The notes beneath the pieces were generated by a model. The model saw only the letters and a program-made list of their open reading frames with translations, searched no databases and had not been told where the DNA came from. Made by a program: the position numbers and the translations under genes. A DNA stretch of 34,913 bases. It comes from Jiangella aurantiaca (lineage in GTDB: Bacteria; Actinomycetota; Actinomycetes; Jiangellales; Jiangellaceae). Below are positions 23,723 through 32,414 of the stretch, one piece after another (position 1 is the stretch's first letter; each line of letters starts with the position of its first letter). The stretch spans positions 1-34,913 of the forward strand of contig NZ_SMLB01000061.1 in NCBI RefSeq assembly GCF_004349105.1, given 5' to 3'.

Positions 23723-24449
23723 CGAGGGTGTGCGCCTGCAGAAGGTGCTCGCGGCGGCCGGGGTGGCCAGTCGCCGCGCCAGCGAGGAACTGATCGCGGC
23801 CGGCCGGGTCGAGGTCGACGGCGAGGTCGTGCGCACGCTCGGCACCCGGGTCGACCCCGCCACCGCCGTCATCAAGGTCGACGGCTCGCGCATCACCACC
23901 GCCGAGGCCGGCCTGGTGTACCTCGCGCTGAACAAGCCGGTGGGCGTCGTCAGCACGATGAACGACCCCGAGGGCCGGCCCGACCTCACCGGCTACGTCC
24001 GCGGCCGCCGCGAGCGGCTGTTCCACGTCGGCCGGCTCGACGCCGACACCGAGGGCCTCATCCTGCTCACCAACGACGGCGAGCTGGCGCACCGGCTGGC
24101 GCACCCGTCGTACGAAGTGCTGAAGACCTACGTCGCCGAGGTGCCGGGGCCGGTAGCGCCGGGTCTCGGCCGCGAGCTGCGGGCCGGCATCGAGCTGGAG
24201 GACGGCCCGGTGCGGGTCGACTCCTTCCGGGTCGTCGGGCGGGCCGGCACCCGGGTCATGGTCGAAGTGGTGCTGCACGAGGGCCGCAAGCACATCGTCC
24301 GCCGGCTGCTCGAGGCCGTCGGCCACCCGGTGAAACGGCTGGTCCGCACCCACGTCGGCCCGGTCGCGATGGGCGACCTGCGGCCGGGCAACACCCGCGC
24401 GCTGACGAAGGCCGAGATCGCCGCGCTGTACCACGACGTGGGGCTCTGA
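23715..24449 (+). CDS. rluB: rRNA pseudouridine synthase, RsuA/RluB family
   Basis: This 244-residue enzyme converts a uridine of ribosomal RNA to pseudouridine. An S4 RNA-binding domain (about 5-60, VRLQKVLAAAGVASRRASEEL) precedes the catalytic domain, with LNKPVGVVSTMNDPEGRP and the catalytic Asp109 in GRLDADTEGLILLTNDG. The C-terminal EGRKHIVRRLLEAVGHPV motif is typical. The scpB-adjacent member is usually called RluB (23S position 2605), which rests on context, not on a sequence test. ATG 23715 overlaps the scpB stop by 8 bases. Confidence 0.9.
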   Translation: MPDEGVRLQKVLAAAGVASRRASEELIAAGRVEVDGEVVRTLGTRVDPATAVIKVDGSRITTAEAGLVYLALNKPVGVVSTMNDPEGRPDLTGYVRGRRERLFHVGRLDADTEGLILLTNDGELAHRLAHPSYEVLKTYVAEVPGPVAPGLGRELRAGIELEDGPVRVDSFRVVGRAGTRVMVEVVLHEGRKHIVRRLLEAVGHPVKRLVRTHVGPVAMGDLRPGNTRALTKAEIAALYHDVGL

Positions 24450-24472
24450 CAACCCTGCGGGCTGGCGGCGGG

Positions 24473-24478
24473 TACCTT
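24473..24478 (+). promoter_or_regulatory. -10 box candidate for aroH
   Basis: TACCTT (TANNNT) lies 8 bases before GTG 24487, in the 37-base gap after the pseudouridine synthase. No ribosome binding site is visible. Confidence 0.4.
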
Positions 24479-24486
24479 GCTGTCCT

Positions 24487-24852
24487 GTGACTGTACGCGC
24501 GATACGGGGGGCCACCCAGCTCGACGCCGATGAGGCCGAGCATCTGCTGGAGCGGACCGCCGAGCTGATGACCACGGTGCTCGACCGCAACGAGCTGACG
24601 TCCGACGACGTCATCAGCATCTTCCTCACCGCCACGCCGGACCTGCGGTCGGCGTTCCCGGCCGTGGCCGTCCGCCAGCTGGGCATCACCGACGTGCCGA
24701 TGATGTGCGCCCAGGAGATCGCCGTCTCCGGGGCGCTGCCACGGGTGGTGCGGCTGATGGCGCACGTCGAGACCACGAAACCGCGGTCGGAGATCCGGCA
24801 CATCTATCTGCACGGCACGACGGTGCTGCGCGACGACCTCGCGGACCGGTGA
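24487..24852 (+). CDS. aroH: Chorismate mutase, AroH class
   Basis: This 121-residue monofunctional enzyme turns chorismate into prephenate for tyrosine and phenylalanine synthesis. It matches the Bacillus AroH fold rather than the helical AroQ class. Active-site residues correspond one-to-one: Arg7 (RAIRGAT), Cys74 and Glu77 (MMCAQEIAV), Arg89 (RVVRLMAH) and Tyr107 (IYLHG). The stop and the tyrA start share one base (TGATG), so translation is coupled, and its product is the next enzyme's substrate. Confidence 0.95.
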   Translation: MTVRAIRGATQLDADEAEHLLERTAELMTTVLDRNELTSDDVISIFLTATPDLRSAFPAVAVRQLGITDVPMMCAQEIAVSGALPRVVRLMAHVETTKPRSEIRHIYLHGTTVLRDDLADR

Positions 24853-25934
24853 TGGCCCCGTTCGAGGGCCGCACCGTCCTCGTCGTCGGCACCGGACTGG
24901 TCGGGACGTCCGTCGGGCTGGCGCTGACCCGAGCCGGCGTCGACGTGCGGCTGGCCGACGCGAAGCCGGAGATCCTCGCCGAGGCGGTCCGGCTGGGCGC
25001 GGGGCGCCCGGAGCCGGACGGCCCGGGGGAGCCGGCCGCGCTCGCCGTCGTCGCCGTCCCGCCGGAGGCCGTCGCGGAAGTCATCGGCGAGGTGCTGGAG
25101 AGCCGCCGGGCCGAGTACGCCACCGACGTCGCCAGCGTGAAGGTGCTGCCGACGATGCAGGTGCGCGAGCGGGTCGCCGACCCCGGCCGGTACGTCGGCA
25201 GCCACCCGATGGCCGGCCGCGAGGTCAGCGGGCCGAATGCCGCGCTGGCCGACCTGTTCGAGGGCCGCCCGTGGGTGATCTGCCCCGACGACGGCACCCA
25301 CCAGCAGGCGGTGACCCGCGCCCTGGCGGTCGCCCGGCTCGTCGGCGCCACCCCGATGACCATGACGGCGGCGGAGCACGACGCCGCCGTCGCGCTGGTG
25401 TCGCACACGCCGCACGTCGTCGCCGCGCTGATGGCCGGCCGGCTGGCCGGCGCGCCGGGCCACGAGGTGCGCCTGGCCGGGCCGGGCGTCACCGACGTCA
25501 CGCGCATCGCGAGCGGCGACCCAGAACTGTGGACGGAGATCCTGACGGCGAACGCGGCGGCCGTCCGCCCGGTGCTGGAGGGCCTGCGCACCGACCTCGA
25601 CCGGCTGATGGCGGCGCTGGAGACGCCGGTGGCCGGCCAGCCGGTGCTGCGCGAGCTGTTGCGCGGCGGGGTCGACGGCCGGTCCCGGCTGCCCGGCAAG
25701 CACGGCGCCGCGCACACCGAGTTCGCCACCGTCATCGTCGCTGTCGAGGACAAGCCCGGCCAGCTGGCCGCGCTGTTCGCCGACGCGGGCGCGGCCGGTG
25801 TCAACGTCGAGGACGTCCGCATCGAGCACGCCGCCGGCCAGCCGCTCGGGCTGGTCGAGCTGGACGTCCGCCCTGGCGCCGAGGACGAGCTGGCGGCGTC
25901 GTTGCGCGAACGCGGCTGGACCATCCGCGGGTGA
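24852..25934 (+). CDS. tyrA: Prephenate dehydrogenase with ACT domain
   Basis: This 360-residue enzyme oxidatively decarboxylates prephenate to 4-hydroxyphenylpyruvate. The NAD-binding motif VVGTGLVGTSVG (11-22) leads the Rossmann domain. GSHPMAGRE and the later SHTPH hold the substrate-binding and catalytic histidines. The helical dimer domain follows, then a C-terminal ACT domain (about 292-360, starting TVIVAVEDKPGQLAALF), which normally gives feedback control by tyrosine. ATG 24852 overlaps aroH by one base. A cmk promoter candidate lies just after the stop. Confidence 0.94.
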   Translation: MAPFEGRTVLVVGTGLVGTSVGLALTRAGVDVRLADAKPEILAEAVRLGAGRPEPDGPGEPAALAVVAVPPEAVAEVIGEVLESRRAEYATDVASVKVLPTMQVRERVADPGRYVGSHPMAGREVSGPNAALADLFEGRPWVICPDDGTHQQAVTRALAVARLVGATPMTMTAAEHDAAVALVSHTPHVVAALMAGRLAGAPGHEVRLAGPGVTDVTRIASGDPELWTEILTANAAAVRPVLEGLRTDLDRLMAALETPVAGQPVLRELLRGGVDGRSRLPGKHGAAHTEFATVIVAVEDKPGQLAALFADAGAAGVNVEDVRIEHAAGQPLGLVELDVRPGAEDELAASLRERGWTIRG

Positions 25935-25947
25935 CATCGCCGGCCGG

Positions 25948-25953
25948 TAATCT
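25948..25953 (+). promoter_or_regulatory. -10 box candidate for leaderless cmk
   Basis: TAATCT lies 7 bases before GTG 25961 in the 26-base gap after tyrA. It helps choose this GTG over the upstream GTG at 25931, which overlaps the tyrA stop. Confidence 0.5.
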
Positions 25954-25960
25954 TCTGGAC

Positions 25961-26665
25961 GTGCCCGATACTCCCGCTGACGTCTCCGCCCAAGACCTCG
26001 TCGTCGCCATCGACGGCCCGTCCGGTTCCGGGAAGTCGACGGTCGCACGTCGCGTGGCGGCCGCCCTCGGCCTGCGCTACCTCGACACCGGCGCGATGTA
26101 CCGGGCGGTCACCTGGTGGGCACTGGAGCAGGGCGTCGACCTCGCCGACACCGAGCGGGTGGCGCAGCTGGCCCGCGAGCTGCCGCTGGAGCTCGGGACG
26201 GACCCGGCCGCGCCCACGGTGGCGGTCGCCGGCACCGACATCGCGGCGGCCATCCGCACCAGCCGCATCTCCGCCGCCGTCAGCGCCATCGCCACCAACC
26301 TCGGCGTCCGCGCGGAGCTGGTGGCCCGGCAGCAGGCCGTCGCGCGCGAGGGCGGCGTCGTCATCGAGGGCCGCGACATCACCACCGTCGTCGCGCCGGA
26401 CGCTCCCGTACGGGTGCTGCTGACCGCCGACGAGCGGGTCCGGCTGTCGCGCCGGGCGCTCGAGGTGCACGGCTCCGACGACGAGACCGCCGTCGACGCC
26501 ACCCGCGACCAGGTGGTCCGCCGCGACGCCGACGACGCCACCGTCGCGAGCTTCCACGAGGCCGCCGACGGCGTCGACGTCGTCGACTCCTCGCTGCTGT
26601 CGCTCGACGAGACCGTCGACGCCGTCCTGAAGCTGGTGGAGGCCCGCTCGGGGGTGCGGGCGTGA
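25961..26665 (+). CDS. cmk: Cytidylate kinase
   Basis: This 234-residue enzyme phosphorylates CMP and dCMP with ATP. The P-loop GPSGSGKST is at residues 19-27. [18 protein letters not shown] is the CMP-binding signature. [22 protein letters not shown] and the Arg-rich lid ([12 protein letters not shown] region) complete it. GTG 25961 is supported by the TAATCT box 7 bases upstream and by the usual distance from start to P-loop. The stop overlaps the acyltransferase GTG by 4 bases. The run cmk-plsC-der-ligase is linked by 4-base overlaps throughout. Confidence 0.94.
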   Translation: MPDTPADVSAQDLVVAIDGPSGSGKSTVARRVAAALGLRYLDTGAMYRAVTWWALEQGVDLADTERVAQLARELPLELGTDPAAPTVAVAGTDIAAAIRTSRISAAVSAIATNLGVRAELVARQQAVAREGGVVIEGRDITTVVAPDAPVRVLLTADERVRLSRRALEVHGSDDETAVDATRDQVVRRDADDATVASFHEAADGVDVVDSSLLSLDETVDAVLKLVEARSGVRA

Positions 26666-27315
26666 CCGAGTCCCGCTTGCCCACCGCCAGGGGCGCGGTC
26701 TTCGGCAAGTACGCCGCCGCCACGCTGGCCCGGCTGCTCTACCGCGTCACGATCACGGGCGCCGCGAACGTGCCGCGCACCGGCCCGGTCATCCTGGCGC
26801 CCAACCACACCGGCTTCCTCGATGCCCCGCTGCTCATGGGGACCTGCCCTCGGCCGGTGCACACGCTGGCGAAGAAGGAGCTGTTCAAGGGCCCACTCGG
26901 CTGGTTGCTGCACGGCGTCGGGCAGATCCCGCTCGACCGCGACGACCCCAGCCGCAGCATGGTCAAGTCAGGCATCGGCGTCCTCGACGACGGCCGGATC
27001 CTTGTCGTGTTCCCCGAGGGCACCCGCGGCGCCGGCGACTTCGCCGAGCTGCGGACGGGGCTCGCCTGGTTCGCGCTGCGCTCCGGCGCGCCGGTCGTTC
27101 CGGTCGTCTTTACAGGAACGGCGTCCCGGGGACGTACATTTGGTTCGATGCCCGGCCTTCGGTCCCGGGTCGAGGTCGTCTTCGGCCGCCCGGTCACGTT
27201 GCCGACCGGCGGCGGGCGCACTCGCTCGGCACTCGACGCGGCGACCGAACAGCTGCGCGAAGCCCTGGTGGCGCATCGCGAGGCCGTGGCGTCCCGAACC
27301 GAGGAGCACAAGTGA
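26662..27315 (+). CDS. 1-acyl-glycerol-3-phosphate acyltransferase (PlsC family)
   Basis: This 217-residue membrane-associated acyltransferase belongs to phospholipid synthesis. The catalytic NHTGFLD gives His49 and Asp54 (HX4D). [15 protein letters not shown] is the second block. FPEGTRG (117-123) binds the glycerol-phosphate group. PVVPVVFTG is the fourth block. It lies between cmk and der, the usual place for this paralogue in actinobacteria. Its exact acyl acceptor is unproven, since actinobacteria carry several such genes. It overlaps both neighbours by 4 bases (GTGA). Confidence 0.9.
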   Translation: MTESRLPTARGAVFGKYAAATLARLLYRVTITGAANVPRTGPVILAPNHTGFLDAPLLMGTCPRPVHTLAKKELFKGPLGWLLHGVGQIPLDRDDPSRSMVKSGIGVLDDGRILVVFPEGTRGAGDFAELRTGLAWFALRSGAPVVPVVFTGTASRGRTFGSMPGLRSRVEVVFGRPVTLPTGGGRTRSALDAATEQLREALVAHREAVASRTEEHK

Positions 27316-28661
27316 GTGAGCAGGTGGCGTCCGTCGACGTCTACACGCCGACGGTCGCCGTCGTCGGCCGGCCCAACGTCGGCAAGTCGACGCTGGTCAA
27401 CCGCATTCTCGGGCGTCGCGAGGCGGTCGTCGAGGACGTGCCGGGCGTCACCCGCGACCGCGTCGCCTACGACGCCGCGTGGGCCGGGCGGTCGTTCACC
27501 CTGCTCGACACCGGCGGCTGGGATCCCGAGGCCAAGGGCATGGCGGCGCGCATCACGGCGCAGGCCGAGGTCGGCGTGGCCGCCGCCGACGTCGTCATGT
27601 TCGTCGTCGACTCCACGGTCGGCGCCACCGATACCGACGAGGCGGTCGCGAAGCTGCTGCGCCGGTCCGGCAAGCCGGTGATCCTGGTGGCCAACAAGGT
27701 CGACGGCCCCAGCGGCGAGGCCGACGCCGCCGCGCTGTGGAACCTCGCGCTGGGCGAGCCGTACGCGGTGTCGGCGCTGCACGGCCGGGGGAGCGGCGAC
27801 CTGCTCGACGCCGTCGTGGCCGCGCTGCCGGAGGCGCCGCCGGAGTCGTTCGACGTCGACGGCGGCGGCCCGCGCCGGGTCGCCCTGGTCGGCAAGCCGA
27901 ACGTCGGCAAGTCCAGCCTGCTGAACAAGCTGGCCGGCGAGGACCGCGTCGTCGTCGACTCCGTTGCCGGCACCACCGTCGACCCGATCGACGAGATGGT
28001 CGAGCTGGGCGGGCGCGAGTGGCGGTTCATCGACACCGCCGGCATCCGGCGCCGGGTGCACGAGGCGTCCGGCGCGGAGTACTTCGCGTCGCTGCGCACG
28101 GCGGCGGCGCTGGAGCGGGCCGAGGTCGCCGTCGTCCTCATCGACGCCAGCGAGCCGCTGGCGGAGCAAGACCTGCGGATCATCTCGATGGTCGTCGACG
28201 CCGGCCGGGCGCTGGTGCTGGCGTTCAACAAGTGGGATCTCCTCGACGACGAGCGCCGCGACGTGCTGGAGCGCGAGATCGACCGGCAGCTGGGCCGGGT
28301 CACGTGGGCGCCGCGGGTGAACGTCTCCGCGCGCACCGGCTGGCACGTCGACCGTCTGGTCAAGGCGCTGGACACCGCGCTGGAGGGCTGGGAGCAGCGC
28401 ATCCCGACCGGCAAGCTGAACTCGTTCCTCGGCCAGCTCGTCGCGGCACACCCGCACCCGGTGCGCGGCGGCAAGCAGCCGCGGATCATGTTCGCCACCC
28501 AGGCCGACACCCGGCCGCCGCGGTTCGTGCTGTTCACCACCGGGTTCCTGGAGCCGTCGTACCGGCGGTTCGTGGAGCGGCGGCTGCGCGAGGACTTCGG
28601 CTTCGAGGGCACGCCGATGGAGCTGTCGATGAAGATCCGAGAGAAGCGCTCCCGGTCATGA
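27312..28661 (+). CDS. der: Ribosome biogenesis GTPase Der (EngA)
   Basis: This 449-residue GTPase is needed for 50S subunit assembly. It has two GTPase domains in tandem: the first with GRPNVGKS (19-26), DTGG (66-69) and NKVD (128-131); the second with GKPNVGKS (194-201), DTAGIRRR and NKWD. A KH-like domain forms the last 110 residues ([26 protein letters not shown]), followed by a basic end. GTG 27312 overlaps the upstream stop as GTGA. The stop overlaps the ligase ATG as ATGA. Confidence 0.96.
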   Translation: MSEQVASVDVYTPTVAVVGRPNVGKSTLVNRILGRREAVVEDVPGVTRDRVAYDAAWAGRSFTLLDTGGWDPEAKGMAARITAQAEVGVAAADVVMFVVDSTVGATDTDEAVAKLLRRSGKPVILVANKVDGPSGEADAAALWNLALGEPYAVSALHGRGSGDLLDAVVAALPEAPPESFDVDGGGPRRVALVGKPNVGKSSLLNKLAGEDRVVVDSVAGTTVDPIDEMVELGGREWRFIDTAGIRRRVHEASGAEYFASLRTAAALERAEVAVVLIDASEPLAEQDLRIISMVVDAGRALVLAFNKWDLLDDERRDVLEREIDRQLGRVTWAPRVNVSARTGWHVDRLVKALDTALEGWEQRIPTGKLNSFLGQLVAAHPHPVRGGKQPRIMFATQADTRPPRFVLFTTGFLEPSYRRFVERRLREDFGFEGTPMELSMKIREKRSRS

Positions 28662-29641
28662 TGCCGCGGCCGGACACCATCACCCCGATGATGGCCTCGC
28701 CGTCGGCGGTGCTGCCGCCTGACGACGACGCCTGGGGCTTCGAGGTGAAGTGGGACGGTGTCCGGACCATCGCCTACGTCCAGGACGGCGCGATCCGGCT
28801 GTCCAGCCGCACGCTGCGCGACGTCACCCGGGTCTACCCGGACGTGCACGGCGTCGCAGCCGCGCTGGACGGCCGCAACGCCGTACTCGACGGCGAGGTG
28901 GTCGCGTTCGACGACGACGGGCGGCCCAGCTTCGAGAAGCTCCAGTCTCGAATGAACGTCGAGGTCAGCGGGATGGCCGATCCGCTGGTGGCCGGCGCGC
29001 CCGCGGTGTACGTGCTGTTCGACCTGCTGTATCTGGATGGCCGGTCGCTTCTGAACGCCCCATACGAGGAGCGGCGGGCCGAGCTGGACGCGCTGCTGCC
29101 GGCCGGCGGCCCGGGCTGGCAGGTGCCGGCGTACGTGCCCGGCAACGGCTCGGCGATGCTGGCGGCCACCAAGGCGCAGCGGCTGGAGGGCGTCATCGCC
29201 AAGCGGCTGGGCAGCCGGTACCTGCCCGGCAAGCGCGGCCGCGACTGGCTCAAGGTGAAGAACGTCAACCGCCAGGAGGTCGTGATCGGCGGCTGGCTGC
29301 CTGGCGAGGGCGGGCTGACCGGGACGCTCGGTGCGCTGGCGGTCGGCGTCTACGACGAGGGTGGCGAGCTGCGGTACGCCGGCCGGGTCGGCACCGGGCT
29401 GACGCTGGCCGAACGGCACCGGCTGTCCGGTCTGCTCTCGCCCCTGGTGGCGGAGGCGAGCCCGTTCGTGGGCGCGCAGCCCGACAAGCGCGGCTGCGTG
29501 TTCGTCCGGCCGGAGCTGGTCTGCGAGGTCGCCTTCGCCGAGTGGACCGCCATCGGCACGCTGCGCCACCCCGCCTACAAGGGGCTGCGGCACGACAAGC
29601 AGGCGCGCGACGTGGTGCGGGAGCGGGCGCTGCTGGGCTAG
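28658..29641 (+). CDS. ATP-dependent DNA ligase, small LigC-like form
   Basis: This 327-residue ligase seals DNA nicks and is distinct from the essential NAD-dependent LigA. The adenylated lysine is Lys31 in [22 protein letters not shown] is motif Ia, LDGEVVAF motif [15 protein letters not shown] motif IV and WLKVKN motif V. An oligonucleotide-binding domain follows ([11 protein letters not shown] ... YAGRVGTGL). It lacks the polymerase and phosphoesterase domains of mycobacterial LigD, so it is LigC-like, a type linked to backup end joining or base-excision repair. ATG 28658 overlaps the der stop by 4 bases. It ends 12 bases from the convergent AlkZ-type gene, which suggests a repair neighbourhood. 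Confidence 0.92.
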   Translation: MMPRPDTITPMMASPSAVLPPDDDAWGFEVKWDGVRTIAYVQDGAIRLSSRTLRDVTRVYPDVHGVAAALDGRNAVLDGEVVAFDDDGRPSFEKLQSRMNVEVSGMADPLVAGAPAVYVLFDLLYLDGRSLLNAPYEERRAELDALLPAGGPGWQVPAYVPGNGSAMLAATKAQRLEGVIAKRLGSRYLPGKRGRDWLKVKNVNRQEVVIGGWLPGEGGLTGTLGALAVGVYDEGGELRYAGRVGTGLTLAERHRLSGLLSPLVAEASPFVGAQPDKRGCVFVRPELVCEVAFAEWTAIGTLRHPAYKGLRHDKQARDVVRERALLG

Positions 29642-29653
29642 GCCTGTCGACCG

Positions 29654-30760
29654 TCAGGCCCGGCCGGCGGGGATCCGCAGCCGAACGTCGCGCCGTCCGG
29701 CCTCCGGTGCCGCGAACGCCAGCAACCCGGCGGCCTCGGCCTCCAGCTCGGCCTCCTGGTCGCCGGTGAGCGACCGGAGCAGGTCGGCGGTGAGCGTGGC
29801 GGCGTCGTCGTCCTGCGACATCGTCCAGAAGCCGCCGACCTCGCCGTCGATCAGTACCGCCGCCTCCCAGCCGACGCGGGCCGCCGCGTCGGGGCCGACG
29901 AGGCGGCTGCGGTCGGCGTAGGCGAGCACGACGTTGTCCAGCGGGGCGAGCAGCCGCGCCGGCGCCGGCGTCTCCGGGTCGGGCCGGGGCGCGTCGGGGA
30001 CGTCGAACAGCTCCTCGCCGTGCTCGCCGGTGAACGTCACCAGGTACGGACGCATCGCCTCGACGACCTCGCGCAGCCGGGTCAGCCCGCTCCAAGCCTG
30101 GACGTCCTTGACGGTGGCCGGCCCGAACGCGGCCAGGTAGCGGCGGACCAGCGTGCTCGGCGGGACGCCGGGGGACAGCGGCCGGCCGAGCCAGGTGTGC
30201 GCCAGTGCGACGTGCGCCGGGCCGTGGCGGTGCCACAGTCCGTCCGGCGGCGGGTGAACGACCGGCAGCAGCCCCTGCACGGACCGAGCCAGCGCCGTCG
30301 GGCTGTACTCCGGCCAGCGTGCGGCGAGGGCCCGGCTGAGCCGTGGCCGGGTGAGCCGGCCGTCGTCGAGCAGATCGGCCGCGGCCTTGGCCAGCTCGTC
30401 CACGTCGACGCCCTCGAGCGTCTTGCCCCAGGCACCGCGCTGCCAGCGTTCGAGCATCGGCTGCAGCATCGGCCGCAGCCACAGGTAGTCGTCGGTGGCG
30501 ACGAGGTGCAGCGTGCCGCGGAACAGCGTCGCCCGGACGACGCTGCGGTCCAGCTGCAGCGCCGTCAGCTGCTCGACGGTGAAGCCCTCGATGCGGTTCC
30601 ACAGCATGAGGTACGGCGGGTCCGGGTCCTGGCCCTGCAGCCCCACGACGTCCCGGACGACGTCCAGCGGCCGCCGCTCGGCGCCGTCCACGCGGCCGAG
30701 CAGGTGCTGCCGTGCGAGCGTCGCCCGGTTCAGTCGTCGCCCGTCGAGTCGCTGGTGCAT
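29654..30760 (-). CDS. Winged-helix DNA glycosylase homologue (AlkZ/YcaQ, HTH_42 family)
   Basis: This 368-residue protein of the HTH_42 (formerly DUF1006) family holds Streptomyces AlkZ and E. coli YcaQ, DNA glycosylases that remove bulky alkylated bases and unhook interstrand crosslinks. Tandem winged helices are expected through the first 280 residues, then a beta domain. The catalytic QxQ motif is visible as Q42-G43-Q44 in VVGLQGQDPDPPYLMLWNR, which places it on the AlkZ side (QxQ) rather than the YcaQ side (QxD). FRGTLHLVATDDYLWLRP is also typical. ATG 30760 is supported by TACGGT 6 bases upstream. Substrate and any link to toxin self-resistance are unknown; no biosynthetic cluster is present here. 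Confidence 0.85.
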   Translation of the reverse strand: MHQRLDGRRLNRATLARQHLLGRVDGAERRPLDVVRDVVGLQGQDPDPPYLMLWNRIEGFTVEQLTALQLDRSVVRATLFRGTLHLVATDDYLWLRPMLQPMLERWQRGAWGKTLEGVDVDELAKAAADLLDDGRLTRPRLSRALAARWPEYSPTALARSVQGLLPVVHPPPDGLWHRHGPAHVALAHTWLGRPLSPGVPPSTLVRRYLAAFGPATVKDVQAWSGLTRLREVVEAMRPYLVTFTGEHGEELFDVPDAPRPDPETPAPARLLAPLDNVVLAYADRSRLVGPDAAARVGWEAAVLIDGEVGGFWTMSQDDDAATLTADLLRSLTGDQEAELEAEAAGLLAFAAPEAGRRDVRLRIPAGRA

Positions 30761-30766
30761 GCCAGC

Positions 30767-30772
30767 ACCGTA
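30767..30772 (-). promoter_or_regulatory. -10 box candidate for leaderless AlkZ-type gene
   Basis: On the minus strand TACGGT, 6 bases and ATG 30760 follow the leaderless pattern. The box lies in the 25-base gap after the HNH gene, so the glycosylase gene can be transcribed independently. Confidence 0.5.
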
Positions 30773-30785
30773 GGCCCGGATGCGG

Positions 30786-32288
30786 TCACCCGGTGTCCGG
30801 AACACTGTCCCACCTCGAACCGTGACACGACTCGGGTGGTCTCTCGTAGTGGTGGCCGGTGGGGCTGGTCCAGCGGGTGGTGCCGTCGGGTGCTCGTTGG
30901 ACGGTCCAGTGGCCGTGGTGTTTGAGCAGGTGGTGGGTGGTGCAGAGGGTGTGCAGGTTGTCTGGTGACGTCGACCCGCCGGCGGTGAACGGAACGATGT
31001 GGTCGAGGTCGCAGCTGCGGGCGGGTCGGTGGCAGCCCGGCGCCTTGCAGGTCCGGTCCCGGGCGGTGATGAACTCGGCCAGCGCCGTGGTGGGCCGGTA
31101 GCGGGTGCGGCCGAGGTCAAGGAGTTGTCCGGTGCCGTCGGTGCGGAGCCAGCTCCAGATGCCTTCGGTGGCGAGGGTGCGGGCGACGTGGGCGGGGATG
31201 GGTCCGTAGCCCTCCAGCTCGCCGGGTTCGTCGCTCAGCCCGGCGAGGGTGGCGAATGGGACGGTGACGTGCACGCTGATCGGCCGCCGCGCGGGTCGGC
31301 CGGTGGCGGGAGCCTCGCCCGTGGTGGTGCCGCCGGTGGCGCCGTCGGCGCAGCCGGTGAGGAAGGCCCAGCCCAGGTCGGCGAGGGCGTCGGCGCGGCG
31401 TTGGTCTCTGGTGCGGGCCGGGCGGCCGGCGGCGGCGTCGGCGCGTTTGGCGTCCGCGGCGGCGGCGTTCAAGGCGGTGTCCAGCGCGGTGGCGTCCTCA
31501 GCCGGCAGCAGCGCCTCCAGGTGCGCCATCCCGTCCGACGCGGGCGTCACGCACACGTAGCGGCGCTCCCTGGCGGCGCGGTTGCGGTCGGCGGTCTCCA
31601 CCGGCGCCTGCTCGTGCAGCAACTGCTTGATCAGCTTCCGCAGCGCGACCGAGTCCAGGTACGGCGCCTCCGGCAGGACCGCCGCCTCCACCCGCACCCG
31701 CACATCGGGGTCCTGGCCGCCGAGCTCGTCGGTGATCACGCGCGCGCGCCGCAGATCGATGACCCCGGCCGCCAACGCGGTGTGGGTGTCGGGGAAGTCC
31801 TCCACCAGTTGCACGCCGTGCCCGACCTGGTTCTCCGCCTGCCGGGTCGTGAGCTGACAGCGTGCGGCGATCTCCACCGCGGTGTTGGTGACCGCGTTGA
31901 CTGAGCGGTACCCGGTCTCATCGGGGCGCATCTCCGGCCGCGACGCCAGCTCCGCCGACGCGGCCGCCTCGCCGGCGGCGACCCACGCCGCCAGCCGCGC
32001 CCACCCACCGATCGCCTCCACCAGATCAGAGGCGTCCGCCCTCGACGGGTCGGAGGCCGCGAGCAGAGCGGCCAGCTCCGGCCCGGCCGGCACCTGGTCG
32101 AAGCCGGTGATGGTGGGGGCGGGTTCGGCGGTGCACAGCTCCCGCAGCAGCACCGGATCGATCTCCGCGACCGGGTCGAACGGGTCCACCGGCATCCAGT
32201 CACCGAGCCGCGGATGCCACGCCACCAGCTGCCCCGTCACCGGGTCGACACCCGGCGACGGAGCAGTCAGCAGCGCTTCTTCGAACAT
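30786..32288 (-). CDS. DUF222/13E12-type HNH endonuclease
   Basis: This 500-residue protein has a long helical DUF222 domain (about 50-330) and a C-terminal HNH nuclease domain (about 414-459). The nuclease has zinc-type cysteines (CKAPGCHRPARSC), LDHIVPFTAGGST and the closing NLHTLCTTHHLLKHH. It matches the abundant actinobacterial 13E12-repeat family, whose biological role is unknown and whose copies tend to spread within genomes. ATG 32288 is chosen because TAGGGT stands 7 bases upstream and the reading MFEEALL begins there; a TTG at 32333 in the same frame is less likely. It diverges from the Tet-like GTPase gene. Confidence 0.9.
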   Translation of the reverse strand: MFEEALLTAPSPGVDPVTGQLVAWHPRLGDWMPVDPFDPVAEIDPVLLRELCTAEPAPTITGFDQVPAGPELAALLAASDPSRADASDLVEAIGGWARLAAWVAAGEAAASAELASRPEMRPDETGYRSVNAVTNTAVEIAARCQLTTRQAENQVGHGVQLVEDFPDTHTALAAGVIDLRRARVITDELGGQDPDVRVRVEAAVLPEAPYLDSVALRKLIKQLLHEQAPVETADRNRAARERRYVCVTPASDGMAHLEALLPAEDATALDTALNAAAADAKRADAAAGRPARTRDQRRADALADLGWAFLTGCADGATGGTTTGEAPATGRPARRPISVHVTVPFATLAGLSDEPGELEGYGPIPAHVARTLATEGIWSWLRTDGTGQLLDLGRTRYRPTTALAEFITARDRTCKAPGCHRPARSCDLDHIVPFTAGGSTSPDNLHTLCTTHHLLKHHGHWTVQRAPDGTTRWTSPTGHHYERPPESCHGSRWDSVPDTG

Positions 32289-32295
32289 GCACACC

Positions 32296-32301
32296 ACCCT
32301 A
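32296..32301 (-). promoter_or_regulatory. -10 box candidate for leaderless HNH gene
   Basis: On the minus strand TAGGGT lies 7 bases before ATG 32288, with no ribosome binding site between. Confidence 0.45.
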
Positions 32302-32310
32302 CCGACACCC

Positions 32311-32325
32311 ACCGACAAGGTCGGT
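32311..32325. repeat. Small inverted repeat in the HNH/Tet-like intergenic region
   Basis: ACCGAC-AAG-GTCGGT is a perfect 6-3-6 inverted repeat. A direct copy of its left part, ACCGACA, sits at 32301-32307. It lies just upstream of the HNH -10 box and could be an operator or a small hairpin. Confidence 0.35.
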
Positions 32326-32414
32326 TCGACCAAAGGAGACGCCGAAAATCAATTGCTCACATCCCAGCGCGCGTGCTCGACTGAGCCCGACCACCAGCGA
32401 GAAGGGAGAGCGTC

